Assembly: GCA_016197205.1 (NCBI GenBank)
Contig: JACPWG010000098.1
Span: 1 to 63,814 of the forward strand
Reading direction: 5' to 3'
Origin: Planctomycetota bacterium
GTDB lineage: Bacteria > Planctomycetota > MHYJ01 > WSZJ01 > JACPWG01
Length of the DNA stretch: 63,814 nucleotides
Position 1 is the first letter of the stretch. Every line of letters starts with the position of its first letter. A model generated the notes under the pieces. The model was not told where the DNA came from. It ran no database searches and worked only from the letters and a program-made list of their open reading frames with translations. The position numbers and the translations under genes are program-made. Shown here piece by piece: positions 33,075 through 41,680 of the stretch.

Positions 33075-36000
33075 ATGGACCGGGGTGAGGGCTCACCGGC
33101 GCCGACCGAGGAATCGGGCGGGGCCGCTGAAGCGGTCCTGCCGCCCGGCCGCGGGCGGTTCGGACCGTATGAGCTGATCGGGGAGATCGGCCGCGGCGGC
33201 ATGGGCGTGGTCTACAAGGCGCGCGATCCGCGTCGTGCGGAGCTTGTCGCGATCAAGATCCTCCTCGCCGAGGCCTACGCCTCCGCGGACCAGGTCAAGC
33301 GGTTCCGGCGGGAAGGCGAGATCCTCGCACGCCTCCGGCATCCCGGCATCGTCGCAGTGCACGAGATCGGCGAGGCCGACGGCAAGGCCTACGTAGCAAT
33401 GGAGTACGTGGACGGGGCGAGCCTGGACAAAGTGCTTGCGGATGCGGCGCAGCCACCGGCAGCGTCCGTCGCCGCGCACCGGCGTGCGGGCCTTGACTGC
33501 CGCACCGCCGCGGGCATGACCCGCGAAATCGCCGAGGCATTGCATGCCGCGCACCAGGCGGGCGTCATTCACCGCGACCTGAAGCCCGCCAACGTCATGC
33601 GCGACCGCGCCGGGAAGCTGAAGCTCATGGACTTCGGCTTGGCCAAGCTCCTCGACTCGTCCGCATCCGGGTCCACGGCGAGCGGGGCCTTGCTCGGAAC
33701 GCCCCAGTACATGAGCCCGGAGCAGGCGGAAGGGCGCGTTCGTGCTGTTGGCGCGCGGAGCGACGTGTACCAACTTGGGGCGCTCTTCTACGAGCTGCTC
33801 ACCGGCGGGCCGCCGCATCGGGGTGAATCGACTCCGGAGGTCTTGCGAAAGGTAGTCGAGGAGGAGCCGAGCCCGCCCCGCCACATCGATCCCGCGATCG
33901 CCCGAGACGCCGAGACGATTTGCCTCAAGTGTATCGAGAAGGACCCGGCGCGCCGTTACGCGAGCGCCGCGGCGGTCGCCGCCGACCTCGAGCGATTCTT
34001 GGCCGGCGGGCGCATCGTCGCGCGGCCGTTCTCGACCGTCGCTCGCGTTTGGCGCAAGGCGGTCCGGGGCCGAAGCGTGGTGCTGCCTGCCGCCGCCGCG
34101 GTCGGCCTCGGAGTGGCCTTGTGCACGCTCATCCTCGCCGGGCTTGCCCGCGACGCCCGCGAAAGGGACGGACAGCGACTCCTGGAGAAGGGCCGCGTCG
34201 GCGTGGACAACGCCTTCTCCTACCTCTACAACAAGGATGCGAAGTACGAGGAGCTGGTGCGGAGAGTGGAGGAGGGCCAACCCTTCGTCGAGGAGGCGAT
34301 CCGGAAGCTGCCCGATTCCGCCGTTGGCTACTACCTGCTGGGCCGTGCCTGGGACCTCCGCGGCTGGGAGGACCGGGCTGACGAGTGTTGGCGCACGGCG
34401 ATCGAGAAGGACCCTCGCTTCTCGGAGGCGCACTTCCAGCGCGCGCGGCTTCTCTTGGCGAAGTGTTTCGAAGCGCAGCTTGCGGCTTCGGAGGAAGAGA
34501 GAGCGGCGCGGCGACCGGAGGCCGAGGACCTGGCAAGACAGGCGCAGGCCGAGTTGAAAACCGCGGCGGCCGGCGTGGGCCTCCAGGATCCAGTCGCCCG
34601 CGCAGTGGCGGAGGCCATGCTGGCTCAGAGCGGCGGCGACCTCGACGGATCGGCGCACCTGACCCGGGCCAGTCTCGCCAAGTTCGGGGGTCAGCCTGGA
34701 GAAGAGGATTTGTACTGGCTCCTTGGAGTTGCCGTCGGGGGCACCGCGGAGGGCATGGGTGGCCTCGACCGGGCGATCCAGATCCGACCGAAGCACCTGC
34801 ATGCGCTCTTCGCTCGTGCAAACCTCCACCAAGCCGCGGGGGACCTGAACGCCGCCATCCGCGACTTCGACGAGGCACTCCGCATCAACCCGCGCTTCAC
34901 GATAGCCCTCAGCAACCGCGGCAACGCCCGGCGGGCGAAGGGCGACCTGGACGGCGCCATCCGCGACTTCGATGAAGCACTCCGCATCAACCCGGGCTAC
35001 GCCAAGGCTCTCTACAATCGAGGCATCGCCCGCCGCGAGAAAGGCGACCTGGACGGTGCCATCGCCGACTACGGCGAGGCTCTGCGCATCAATCCGCGCT
35101 ACGTCGATGCGCTGACCAATCGCGGCCTCGCCCGCCAAGCCAAGGGGGACCTGGACGGCGCCCTCCGCGACCACGACGAGGCCCTGCGCATCCATCCGCG
35201 CTACGCCGGAGGGCTCACCAATCGGGGCGCCGCCCGCCAGGCCAAAGGGGACCTCGACGGAGCCATCCGCGACTACGACGAGGCACTCGGCGTCGACCCG
35301 AGCTTCGAGGTTGCGCTGTCCAATCGGGGTCTCTGCCGCCAAGCCAAAGGTGACCTCGACGGCGCCCTCCGCGACTACGACGAGGCCCTCCGCATGGATC
35401 CGAGCTACGCCGAAGCCTTCTACAATCGCGGCAACGCCCTCCGCGAGAAAGGCGATCCGAATGGCGCCATCCTTGCCTACGAGGAGGCCCTGCGCCTCCA
35501 CCCACGCAACGCCCAGGCGCTCACCAATCGCGGCCTCGCCCGCGCGGCCAAGGGCGACCTGGAGGGCGCCATCCAAGACTACGACGATGCGCTGCTCGTA
35601 GATCCGCGCTACCTCGAGGCACTCAACAATCGCGGCGCCGCCCGCCAGGCCAAGGGCGACCTGGAGGGTGCGATCCGCGACTACGACGAGGCCCTGCGGA
35701 TCCGCGCGGTCTTGCCCGCCGCGCTGTACAATCGAGGCCTCGCCCGCGCCGCCAAGGGCGATCTGAACGGCGCCCTTCGCGACTACGACGAATTCCTGCG
35801 CATCAATCCGCGCTCCGCCGATGCGTTCACGAATCGTGGCCTCGCCCGCCAGGCCAAGGGCGATCTGGACGGCGCTATCCGCGACCACGACGAGGCCCTC
35901 CGCATCAACCCGAGCTACGCCGGTGCGCTCACCAATCGTGGCTCCGCACGCCGGACCCAGGGCGACCTGGACGGCGCCATCCGCGATTTCGACGAAGCGC

Positions 36001-36179
36001 TGCGCATCGACCCGCGCCTGCCCGAGGCGCTCGCGAGCCGCGGCCTCGCCCGCCAAGCCAAGGGCGACCGCGCCGCCGCCATCCGGGATTGGGAGACGCT
36101 CCTGCAAGTCGCGCCTCCCGGCTGGCCCCATCGCCAAGCCGTGGAGCGACTGCTCGCCAAGGCCAGGGCCGACAAGTGA
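33075..36179 (+). CDS. Membrane Ser/Thr protein kinase with 13 TPR repeats
   Basis: A 1,034-aa paralogue of the preceding kinase. ATG 33075 has a strong AAGGAGGAG site six bases upstream and is preferred to GTG 33018. The kinase domain (~31-310) has EIGRGGMGVVY, HRDLKPANVM, DFGLAK and YMSPEQAEG. A membrane helix lies near 336-356. The C-terminal half holds a spacer domain similar to that of its neighbour and then 13 consecutive 34-residue TPRs (~575-1030) of consensus NRGLARQAKGDLDGAIRDYD, ending in a basic tail. The repeats are nearly identical in DNA, suggesting recent expansion. TPRs outside the membrane probably bind a peptide or protein ligand that controls the kinase. Confidence 0.92.
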   Translation: MDRGEGSPAPTEESGGAAEAVLPPGRGRFGPYELIGEIGRGGMGVVYKARDPRRAELVAIKILLAEAYASADQVKRFRREGEILARLRHPGIVAVHEIGEADGKAYVAMEYVDGASLDKVLADAAQPPAASVAAHRRAGLDCRTAAGMTREIAEALHAAHQAGVIHRDLKPANVMRDRAGKLKLMDFGLAKLLDSSASGSTASGALLGTPQYMSPEQAEGRVRAVGARSDVYQLGALFYELLTGGPPHRGESTPEVLRKVVEEEPSPPRHIDPAIARDAETICLKCIEKDPARRYASAAAVAADLERFLAGGRIVARPFSTVARVWRKAVRGRSVVLPAAAAVGLGVALCTLILAGLARDARERDGQRLLEKGRVGVDNAFSYLYNKDAKYEELVRRVEEGQPFVEEAIRKLPDSAVGYYLLGRAWDLRGWEDRADECWRTAIEKDPRFSEAHFQRARLLLAKCFEAQLAASEEERAARRPEAEDLARQAQAELKTAAAGVGLQDPVARAVAEAMLAQSGGDLDGSAHLTRASLAKFGGQPGEEDLYWLLGVAVGGTAEGMGGLDRAIQIRPKHLHALFARANLHQAAGDLNAAIRDFDEALRINPRFTIALSNRGNARRAKGDLDGAIRDFDEALRINPGYAKALYNRGIARREKGDLDGAIADYGEALRINPRYVDALTNRGLARQAKGDLDGALRDHDEALRIHPRYAGGLTNRGAARQAKGDLDGAIRDYDEALGVDPSFEVALSNRGLCRQAKGDLDGALRDYDEALRMDPSYAEAFYNRGNALREKGDPNGAILAYEEALRLHPRNAQALTNRGLARAAKGDLEGAIQDYDDALLVDPRYLEALNNRGAARQAKGDLEGAIRDYDEALRIRAVLPAALYNRGLARAAKGDLNGALRDYDEFLRINPRSADAFTNRGLARQAKGDLDGAIRDHDEALRINPSYAGALTNRGSARRTQGDLDGAIRDFDEALRIDPRLPEALASRGLARQAKGDRAAAIRDWETLLQVAPPGWPHRQAVERLLAKARADK

Positions 36180-36712
36180 CCTGATCTCCGACCACTCCCT
36201 CGCGTCAGCCACCGAGGCCAGCCCCTTGAAGGGGGTCGCGCCACGATTTCGCCTGCCGCAAGCAGGCTATTCCCTTGAGCATGCGGCTTGCGAACGCCTT
36301 GTGGTGCGGGACTTCCGCCTTCGCGCGCGGCGCTTCGGTGGACGGGTCCGCCCTGCACCCGCACCCGCAGGGAAGGTCCGAAGCACTTCCCAGCTTCCCG
36401 TCGAGCTTCCTCCGCACCCAACGGGCTGCATGATTTCCACACGCGCTGTCCCATCGGTGCAGGGCGGAAGCCCTGCACCACAAAGGGCTCGTGGCCGGCG
36501 GAGGAGAGCACTGGAAGTTCGCCCATTCCCGCGCTCGGGCACGCGATGCTCCATTTTGAAAGAGTCGAATCCTTCACACACCTTGAAAGGGCTGGGCCCT
36601 GGGGCTGGAGGAGGCTCCGGAATCGGAATTGGTCCTCGGCGTGCACCCCGGCTCGGGCCTCGGACTCAAAGCGCCCCCCCCTCCCGCCGGCGCCGCCGCC
36701 GAGGCTTTTGGC
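36180..36712. other. Gap before the lipid-type cluster
   Basis: Contains the inverted-repeat element at 36298-36485 and otherwise GC-rich sequence without a convincing ORF. The frame of the HAD gene stays open through it, but its translation is low-complexity Arg/Pro-rich and lies upstream of the promoter. Confidence 0.5.
36298..36485. repeat. 188-bp element with ~22-bp inverted ends
   Basis: Left end CTTGTGGTGCGGGACTTCCG (36298 on) and right end GGCGGAAGCCCTGCACCACA (36463-36485) are complementary with three differences. No coding content. Probably another small non-autonomous element. Confidence 0.65.
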
Positions 36713-36740
36713 TTGCGTCGATCCGCCGAAAGCGTATAAT
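36713..36740 (+). promoter_or_regulatory. Promoter for the HAD-led gene cluster
   Basis: TTGCGT (36713-36718), 16-bp spacer, TATAAT (36735-36740). Expected transcript start near 36747. Confidence 0.5.
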
Positions 36741-36824
36741 TGCTCCGTTTTACGTCGCCCCTCGGAGGGTCTCCCCGTTCCCAAAGACCCCGCCCAGCTC
36801 CCCGGCCTTGACGAAATCCGCGCG

Positions 36825-37517
36825 GTGCTCTTCGACTTCGGAGGCACCCTCGACTCCGACGGCGGCCATTGGTTCGACCGGGCCTGCCGGCTCTACGCGG
36901 ACCACAGCGCGCCCGTGGACTTCGTCTCCCTCAAAGCCGCCTTCTACGCCGCGGACGAGGCCCTCGAGGCGGACCCGAAGACGCGCAGCCTGGGACTCGC
37001 CGCACTCCTCGAGCGCATGTTCGACCTCCAGGTCCGTCGGCTGGGGCTGCGCGGTCGCGCGGTCGCCGCGCATCTGGCCGCCGCCTATCGCCGCCCCATG
37101 GAAGAGAGCCTTGCCGCCGCGCGCCCCGTCCTCGAGGCGCTCGCTTCGCGGTACCGGCTCGGGGTCGTCTCCAACTTTTACGGGAATCTGCGCGTGCTCC
37201 TGGACGAAGCCGGCCTCTCCCCGTTCTTCGGCGTGATGGTGGATTCCGCGGTCGAGGGCGTTCGAAAGCCCGACCCCGCCATCTTCAAGCTCGCGCTCGC
37301 CCGACTCGGCGTCGAGGCGCGCGCAACCTGCATGATCGGGGACTCGCTGGAGAGGGACATCGCACCCGCGCGAGCGCTCGGCATGCGGACCCTCTGGCTC
37401 CACGAGCCCGAAAAGACGGCGCCGACGGCAGCCGCCTACGACGCGGATGTGACGCTCCTTGCCCAGGTCCCCGAAATGCTGCGGGTCGCCCTGGCGCCCG
37501 CGGGGAGCCGCGCATGA
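36825..37517 (+). CDS. HAD-superfamily hydrolase (subfamily IA), start uncertain
   Basis: About 231 aa from GTG 36825. Motif I is FDFGGTLD at the N-terminus, motif II VVSNF, motif III the Lys in GVRKPDPAIF, motif IV IGDSLERD. The helical cap lies between motifs I and II, so a phosphomonoesterase for a small molecule is likely. Similarity probably begins slightly earlier (EIRAVLFDF at 36810); a GGAGGG site at 36765-36770 points to a start near 36777, but the codon there is GTT. The promoter at 36713-36740 excludes longer starts. The gene overlaps the next by four bases (ATGA). In this context it could remove phosphate from inositol phosphate; that is inference. Confidence 0.75.
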   Translation: MLFDFGGTLDSDGGHWFDRACRLYADHSAPVDFVSLKAAFYAADEALEADPKTRSLGLAALLERMFDLQVRRLGLRGRAVAAHLAAAYRRPMEESLAAARPVLEALASRYRLGVVSNFYGNLRVLLDEAGLSPFFGVMVDSAVEGVRKPDPAIFKLALARLGVEARATCMIGDSLERDIAPARALGMRTLWLHEPEKTAPTAAAYDADVTLLAQVPEMLRVALAPAGSRA

Positions 37518-39001
37518 GAGCGGGCATTCTCGCCGCGGGGACCGGCGCCCGGCTGCGCGCCGGCGGGATCGCCACGCCCAAACCGCTGGTCAAGGTCGGC
37601 GGTCGCGCGCTCATCGACCGGCTCCTCGACGAGCTTCGTCGCGCGGGCGTCACGGAGGTCGTGGCAATCACGAACGACGCCTTCCGCGAGGTCGCCGACC
37701 ACTTGCGCGCGCAGGCGATCCTCCCCGTCAGAGTCGTGGTGAAGACCACGGCCAGTTCGTTCGAGAGCCTGTGCGAAATCGCGCCGCACCTCGAAGGAGA
37801 GCCCTTTCTCCTCTCGACCGTCGATGCGATCTACTCCCCCGGCACGCTGGCGCGTTTCGCGCTCCTCGCGGGCCGGGCCGACGGGCGCGCCGCCACGCTC
37901 GCGCTCACGGACTACGTCGACGACGAGAAACCGTTGCGCGTGTTGACGAACGCCGCGGGGAGAATCACCCGGCTCGGGAGCAAGGTGGAGTCCAGCCGCT
38001 GGATCACGGCCGGGTTCTACCACTTCAACAACGAGGCGACTCGTGAACTGGTAACCGCGCGCGAACGCGGCCTGCCCGCCCTGCGGGGCTTTCTGGAACA
38101 TCTGGTCGAGCGGGGACTGGCCGTATACGGAGAGCCGGTGGGCCGTACCGCGGACGTCGACCGGCCCAACGACATCGAGTCGGCGGAGCGACTCCTCGAG
38201 GACACGCCCCCGGGCCGCTCTTACCTCGCGGTCCTCCGCGAGGAAGTTTTCAGCCCAGGCAAGGTCGAGGACGACGCGCGGATCCTGCGCGCGGTGGCGG
38301 CGCGCCTGGTCGCGGCCGGCGACCGCGTGTCTTTCCTCCGCGGCGAAGAGCTGCCGGATGCCGCCTGCCCCGCGGACGAGGTCCTGGCGATGTGCCAGGG
38401 CGAGCGCGCGCTCACGATCCTCTCGAAGTGGGAAGCCGCGGGCGTGCGACTCGTCAACACGCCCTCGTCCATTCGCAACTGCTATCGCGACCGGATGACG
38501 CCGCTGCTTTCGGCCGCGGGCGTGCCGTTCCCGGAGAGCCGGCTGGTCCCGACGCGGGACCTGGCCGCGGCCGCGGACGCCATGGGGTTCGAGGGCGGGC
38601 TCTGGGTCAAGCGCGGAGACGTGCACGCCACGCACCCCGAGGACGTCACCCGGGCCGCCGGGCCCGAAGGGCTCGCGGCCCTGGCCGAGCGGCTCGCGGC
38701 TCGCGGCATCTCGAGGGTCGCGCTGCAGCGGTCCGCGCCCGGCCGCACGGTGAAGTTCTACGCCCTCGCCGACGCGAGCTTCTTCCGCTATTATCCGCCC
38801 GACGCCGACGCCGAGGGACTCCGCGCCGCCGCGCAATCCGCGGCCGCGGCGCTGGGGGTCGACGTCTTCGGCGGCGACGCCCAGGTGGCCGAGGATGGAC
38901 GGGCGCTGATCATCGACCTCAACGACTGGCCGACCTTTTCGCGCTGCCGCGAGGACGCCGCGGACGCGATCGCGCGCTACGTGCTCACGAAGACCCGCTG
39001 A
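37514..39001 (+). CDS. Nucleotidyltransferase fused to ATP-grasp-like domain
   Basis: A 495-aa bifunctional protein. Residues 1-235 are a GlmU/MobA-type sugar-phosphate nucleotidyltransferase (GILAAGTGARLR, then TPKPLVKVGG) with a probable metal Asp in STVDAIYSP. Residues ~245-495 look like an ATP-grasp domain: DRMTPLLSAAGVPFPESR, the nucleotide-contacting GGLWVKRGDVHA and the metal-binding end IIDLNDWPTF. ATP-grasp folds include inositol polyphosphate kinases and RimK-type ligases. The fusion could phosphorylate a cyclitol or sugar and then activate it as an NDP derivative, but a ligase is also possible. It overlaps the HAD gene by four bases and lies 50 bp before the aminotransferase. Confidence 0.78.
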   Translation: MRAGILAAGTGARLRAGGIATPKPLVKVGGRALIDRLLDELRRAGVTEVVAITNDAFREVADHLRAQAILPVRVVVKTTASSFESLCEIAPHLEGEPFLLSTVDAIYSPGTLARFALLAGRADGRAATLALTDYVDDEKPLRVLTNAAGRITRLGSKVESSRWITAGFYHFNNEATRELVTARERGLPALRGFLEHLVERGLAVYGEPVGRTADVDRPNDIESAERLLEDTPPGRSYLAVLREEVFSPGKVEDDARILRAVAARLVAAGDRVSFLRGEELPDAACPADEVLAMCQGERALTILSKWEAAGVRLVNTPSSIRNCYRDRMTPLLSAAGVPFPESRLVPTRDLAAAADAMGFEGGLWVKRGDVHATHPEDVTRAAGPEGLAALAERLAARGISRVALQRSAPGRTVKFYALADASFFRYYPPDADAEGLRAAAQSAAAALGVDVFGGDAQVAEDGRALIIDLNDWPTFSRCREDAADAIARYVLTKTR

Positions 39002-39051
39002 CAAGACCCAAAAAAGACCCTGCATTCCCAAGGGATTTGGAGGCCTGGACG

Positions 39052-40479
39052 ATGTCGGAACTCGCGATGCCCCAGACGGCCGTCGCCACCCGGTTGCCGG
39101 AGGCCCAGAAGCCCGCGGACGCCGCGACTCATGCGCCGCCGCCGGTCCTGCCCCGGCTCGTCACCTCCATCCCCGGCCCGAAGTCCGTCGAACTGTTCGA
39201 GGCCGAACAGAAGCTGATCTCCCCCGGCCTGCAGCGCATGTCGCTGCTCGCGCGCATCGCCGTCGCCTCGGGACGCGGCGCGCAGCTCACGGACGTGGAC
39301 GGGAACACGTTCGTCGACTTCATCGCCGGCGTCGCCGTCGCCAGCCTCGGACACAGCCATCCCAAGTACATCGCTGCCATCGACGACCAGGTCCGCAAAA
39401 ACGTCGTCGGCAGCTTCACGTCCCCGGTCCGGCTCGAACTGCTGCAGCGGATCGCGGCGGTCACCCCGGGGAACCTCAAGAAGGCGCAGCTTTACAGCGG
39501 CGGCGCGGAGGCGGTCGAGGCGGCCCTCCGGCTGGCCAAGTCGCACACCAAGCGGTTCGAAGTTCTCGGCTTCTGGGGCGGCTTTCACGGAAAGACCGGG
39601 GGCGTCCTGCCCCTCATCGGAGACGAGTTCAAGCAGGGCTGGGGCCCGCTCGCGCCCGGCGTCCACCAGACGCCCTACGCGGACTGCTACCGCTGCCCGA
39701 TCGCCCTCAAGTACCCCTCGTGCGGCATGGCTTGCGTCGAGTTGACGAAGAAGCAGCTCAAGGCCACGACCGCCGGCAGCCTCGCGGCCATCATCGCGGA
39801 GCCGATGCAGGGGACCGCGGGCAACGTCATCCCGCCGCCCGAGTTCATCCCCGCGATCCGCGAAATCGCGAAGGAGAACGGCGCGCTCTTCATCGCCGAC
39901 GAGATGATCACCGGCTGCGGCCGCACGGGCAAGTGGTTCGGCGTGGAGCACACGGGCACCGTGCCGGACATCATGACGGTCGGCAAGGGCCTCGGCTCCG
40001 GCTTCCCGGTGAGCGGCCTCATCTCCACCGACGAAATCACGCAGGCCAAGCCGTACGCGAAGCCGTCCTCCTCCTCGTCCAGCTACGGCGGCAACGCGCT
40101 CGCGTCCGCCGCGGCGAACGTCACGCTCAAGACGATCGCCGAAGAGGACCTCGTCGGCAACTCCGCGCGCATGGGCGAATGGATGCTCCACCGGCTGCGC
40201 GAGCTGCAGGAGCGGTTCCGGTTCATCGGCGACGTCCGCGGAAAGGGCCTCTTCCTCGGCATGGACCTCGTAAAGGACCGGACCACCCGGGAGCCGCTCG
40301 ATGGGAAGACGATGGAATGGGTCTACATGGAGTGCCTGAAGCGCGGCCTCCTCGCGATGATCTACAGCGCGCGCGTGCGGATCAACCCGCCGCTCACGCT
40401 CACCCGGGCGGAGGCGGAGGCGGGCCTCGGCGTCCTCGAAGAGGTGTTCGGCCTGCTCGCCAAGAAGCTCGGGGCCTGA
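39052..40479 (+). CDS. Class III PLP-dependent aminotransferase
   Basis: A 475-aa fold-type I aminotransferase of the GabT/ArgD/glutamate-semialdehyde aminomutase group. PLP is expected on K312 (TVGKGLGSGFP); DEMITGCGRTG is the Asp motif binding the pyridine nitrogen, and YSGGAEAVEAALRLA binds the phosphate. A cysteine-rich insert CYRCPIALKYPSCGMAC after the HGKT region recurs in one branch of this family. The first ~45 residues are Pro/Ala-rich. ATG 39052 has GGAGG about nine bases upstream. It lies 4 bp before an oxidoreductase; an oxidise-then-aminate pair would convert an alcohol to an amine. The substrate is unknown. Confidence 0.9.
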   Translation: MSELAMPQTAVATRLPEAQKPADAATHAPPPVLPRLVTSIPGPKSVELFEAEQKLISPGLQRMSLLARIAVASGRGAQLTDVDGNTFVDFIAGVAVASLGHSHPKYIAAIDDQVRKNVVGSFTSPVRLELLQRIAAVTPGNLKKAQLYSGGAEAVEAALRLAKSHTKRFEVLGFWGGFHGKTGGVLPLIGDEFKQGWGPLAPGVHQTPYADCYRCPIALKYPSCGMACVELTKKQLKATTAGSLAAIIAEPMQGTAGNVIPPPEFIPAIREIAKENGALFIADEMITGCGRTGKWFGVEHTGTVPDIMTVGKGLGSGFPVSGLISTDEITQAKPYAKPSSSSSSYGGNALASAAANVTLKTIAEEDLVGNSARMGEWMLHRLRELQERFRFIGDVRGKGLFLGMDLVKDRTTREPLDGKTMEWVYMECLKRGLLAMIYSARVRINPPLTLTRAEAEAGLGVLEEVFGLLAKKLGA

Positions 40480-40483
40480 GCGG

Positions 40484-41530
40484 ATGCTGACGGGCGCCAT
40501 CGTCGGCTTCGGCAAGGTCGCGGAGCACACGCATCTCCCCGCGTGGAAAGGGGCGACCGGGGCGCGCATCGTCGCGGTCGCGGACCCCTTCCCGGAACGG
40601 CGGGCCGCCGCGGCCGCCGCGCTCCCGGGGGTGCGCGCCTACGCGACCGCGGCGGAGCTGTACGCCGCGGAGCGGTTGGATTTCGTGGACCTCTGCACGC
40701 CTCCCGCGTCGCACCCGGAGGGGATCGTGGAGGCGCTGCGTCGCGGGGCGCACGTCGTGTGCGAGAAGCCGCTCGCGATCGATCGCGAGGGCTTCGGAAG
40801 CATCGCGCGCGCGGCGCGGGAGTCGGAGCGGGTCGTCTACTCGGTGCACAATTGGAAATTCGCCCCGCTCTGGAGAAAGGTGAGGGCGTGGCTGGCCGGT
40901 GAGGAGGAGGCGCGTGGGGAGCCCGCCGGGATTGGGCCGGCGACCTGTTTTACGTGGAGCGCGCTTCGCGTGTCGAGCGACCGGGGCGCGGTCGCGACGG
41001 CGAGCGACTGGCGACTGCGACCGGAAGTGGCCGGTGGCGGGGTCTTCGTGGACCACGGGTGGCACGCGTTTTACCTGTGTCAGGCTGCCTTCGGCGGCGC
41101 GCGGCCGCGAAGCGTGTCCGCACGGCTGTGGACCGTTCAGGAGGGACTGCCGCTGGAGGACACGGCCGCGGCGACGATTTCGTATCCGGGCGGAGAGGCG
41201 CAACTTTTCTTGAGCTGGGCGGCCGGCATCCGGAGAAACCACGGGGTGATCACGGGGCAGGACGGCGCGATTCTGCTCGAGGATGAGCGCGCGGTGCTCT
41301 TGCGACGCGGGCGAGAGGCGGTGACGTGGAACGCGGGCGAGGCCCTGTCCGCCCATTCGCACCACCCGGACTGGTTCGGGCCGGTGATCGAGGATTTTGT
41401 GAGGGAGACGCGGGAGCCGGCGGCTCGGGGCTTGAGCTTGAGGGAAGCCGAGGCCTGCCTGGCGATCCTGTTGGCGGGGCGCGAGTCCGCGGGGCGGGGA
41501 TCGGGGCCGGTGGAGATCGGGCCGGCGTGA
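40484..41530 (+). CDS. Gfo/Idh/MocA-family NAD-dependent oxidoreductase
   Basis: 348 aa. The N-terminal Rossmann fold has GAIVGFGKVAEHTH, and the family's conserved EKP carries the catalytic K95 (VCEKPLAID). The C-terminal substrate-binding beta-sheet domain has GGGVFVDHGWHAF, where the His is the usual catalytic partner. Members oxidise or reduce hydroxyl/keto groups of sugars and cyclitols, including inositol. It begins 4 bp after the aminotransferase stop, so the two are co-translated. An inositol-to-inosose step feeding the aminotransferase is a good fit but is inferred from neighbourhood. Confidence 0.88.
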   Translation: MLTGAIVGFGKVAEHTHLPAWKGATGARIVAVADPFPERRAAAAAALPGVRAYATAAELYAAERLDFVDLCTPPASHPEGIVEALRRGAHVVCEKPLAIDREGFGSIARAARESERVVYSVHNWKFAPLWRKVRAWLAGEEEARGEPAGIGPATCFTWSALRVSSDRGAVATASDWRLRPEVAGGGVFVDHGWHAFYLCQAAFGGARPRSVSARLWTVQEGLPLEDTAAATISYPGGEAQLFLSWAAGIRRNHGVITGQDGAILLEDERAVLLRRGREAVTWNAGEALSAHSHHPDWFGPVIEDFVRETREPAARGLSLREAEACLAILLAGRESAGRGSGPVEIGPA

Positions 41531-41572
41531 GGGGGGAGGGGGACAAGTGGATGCCGCGGAGCGGAAGAACGG

Positions 41573-41612
41573 GGCGACGAAACACAGAGGCGCAGAGACG
41601 CGGAGGAACTTG
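41573..41612 (+). repeat. AGAGGCGCAGAGACGC-type repeat
   Basis: Reads GAAACACAGAGGCGCAGAGA then CGCGGAGG. A reverse-orientation copy lies at 44393-44428 and a third, also reversed, at 58660-58690. The first two bracket the CDP-alcohol phosphotransferase genes. Confidence 0.8.
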
Positions 41613-41680
41613 CGTGGAGCGAACAGCCGCAGCGCGGCGCCATCCCTTGAGGGAACAAAAGTGCGGGAAGAGAGTAACCG

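Noticed and set aside
34855..36170. CRISPR or satellite suggested by 102-bp periodicity
   Set aside because: The period is exactly one TPR and stays in frame.
33093..36212. A 1,039-codon open frame on the minus strand opposite the TPR kinase
   Set aside because: It mirrors the periodic, GC-rich TPR repeats of the plus-strand gene and has no domain sense; the plus frame has a complete kinase.
36288..36824. Long N-terminal extension of the HAD hydrolase
   Set aside because: Extension lies upstream of a TTGCGT-16-TATAAT promoter, covers a repeat and translates to low-complexity sequence.
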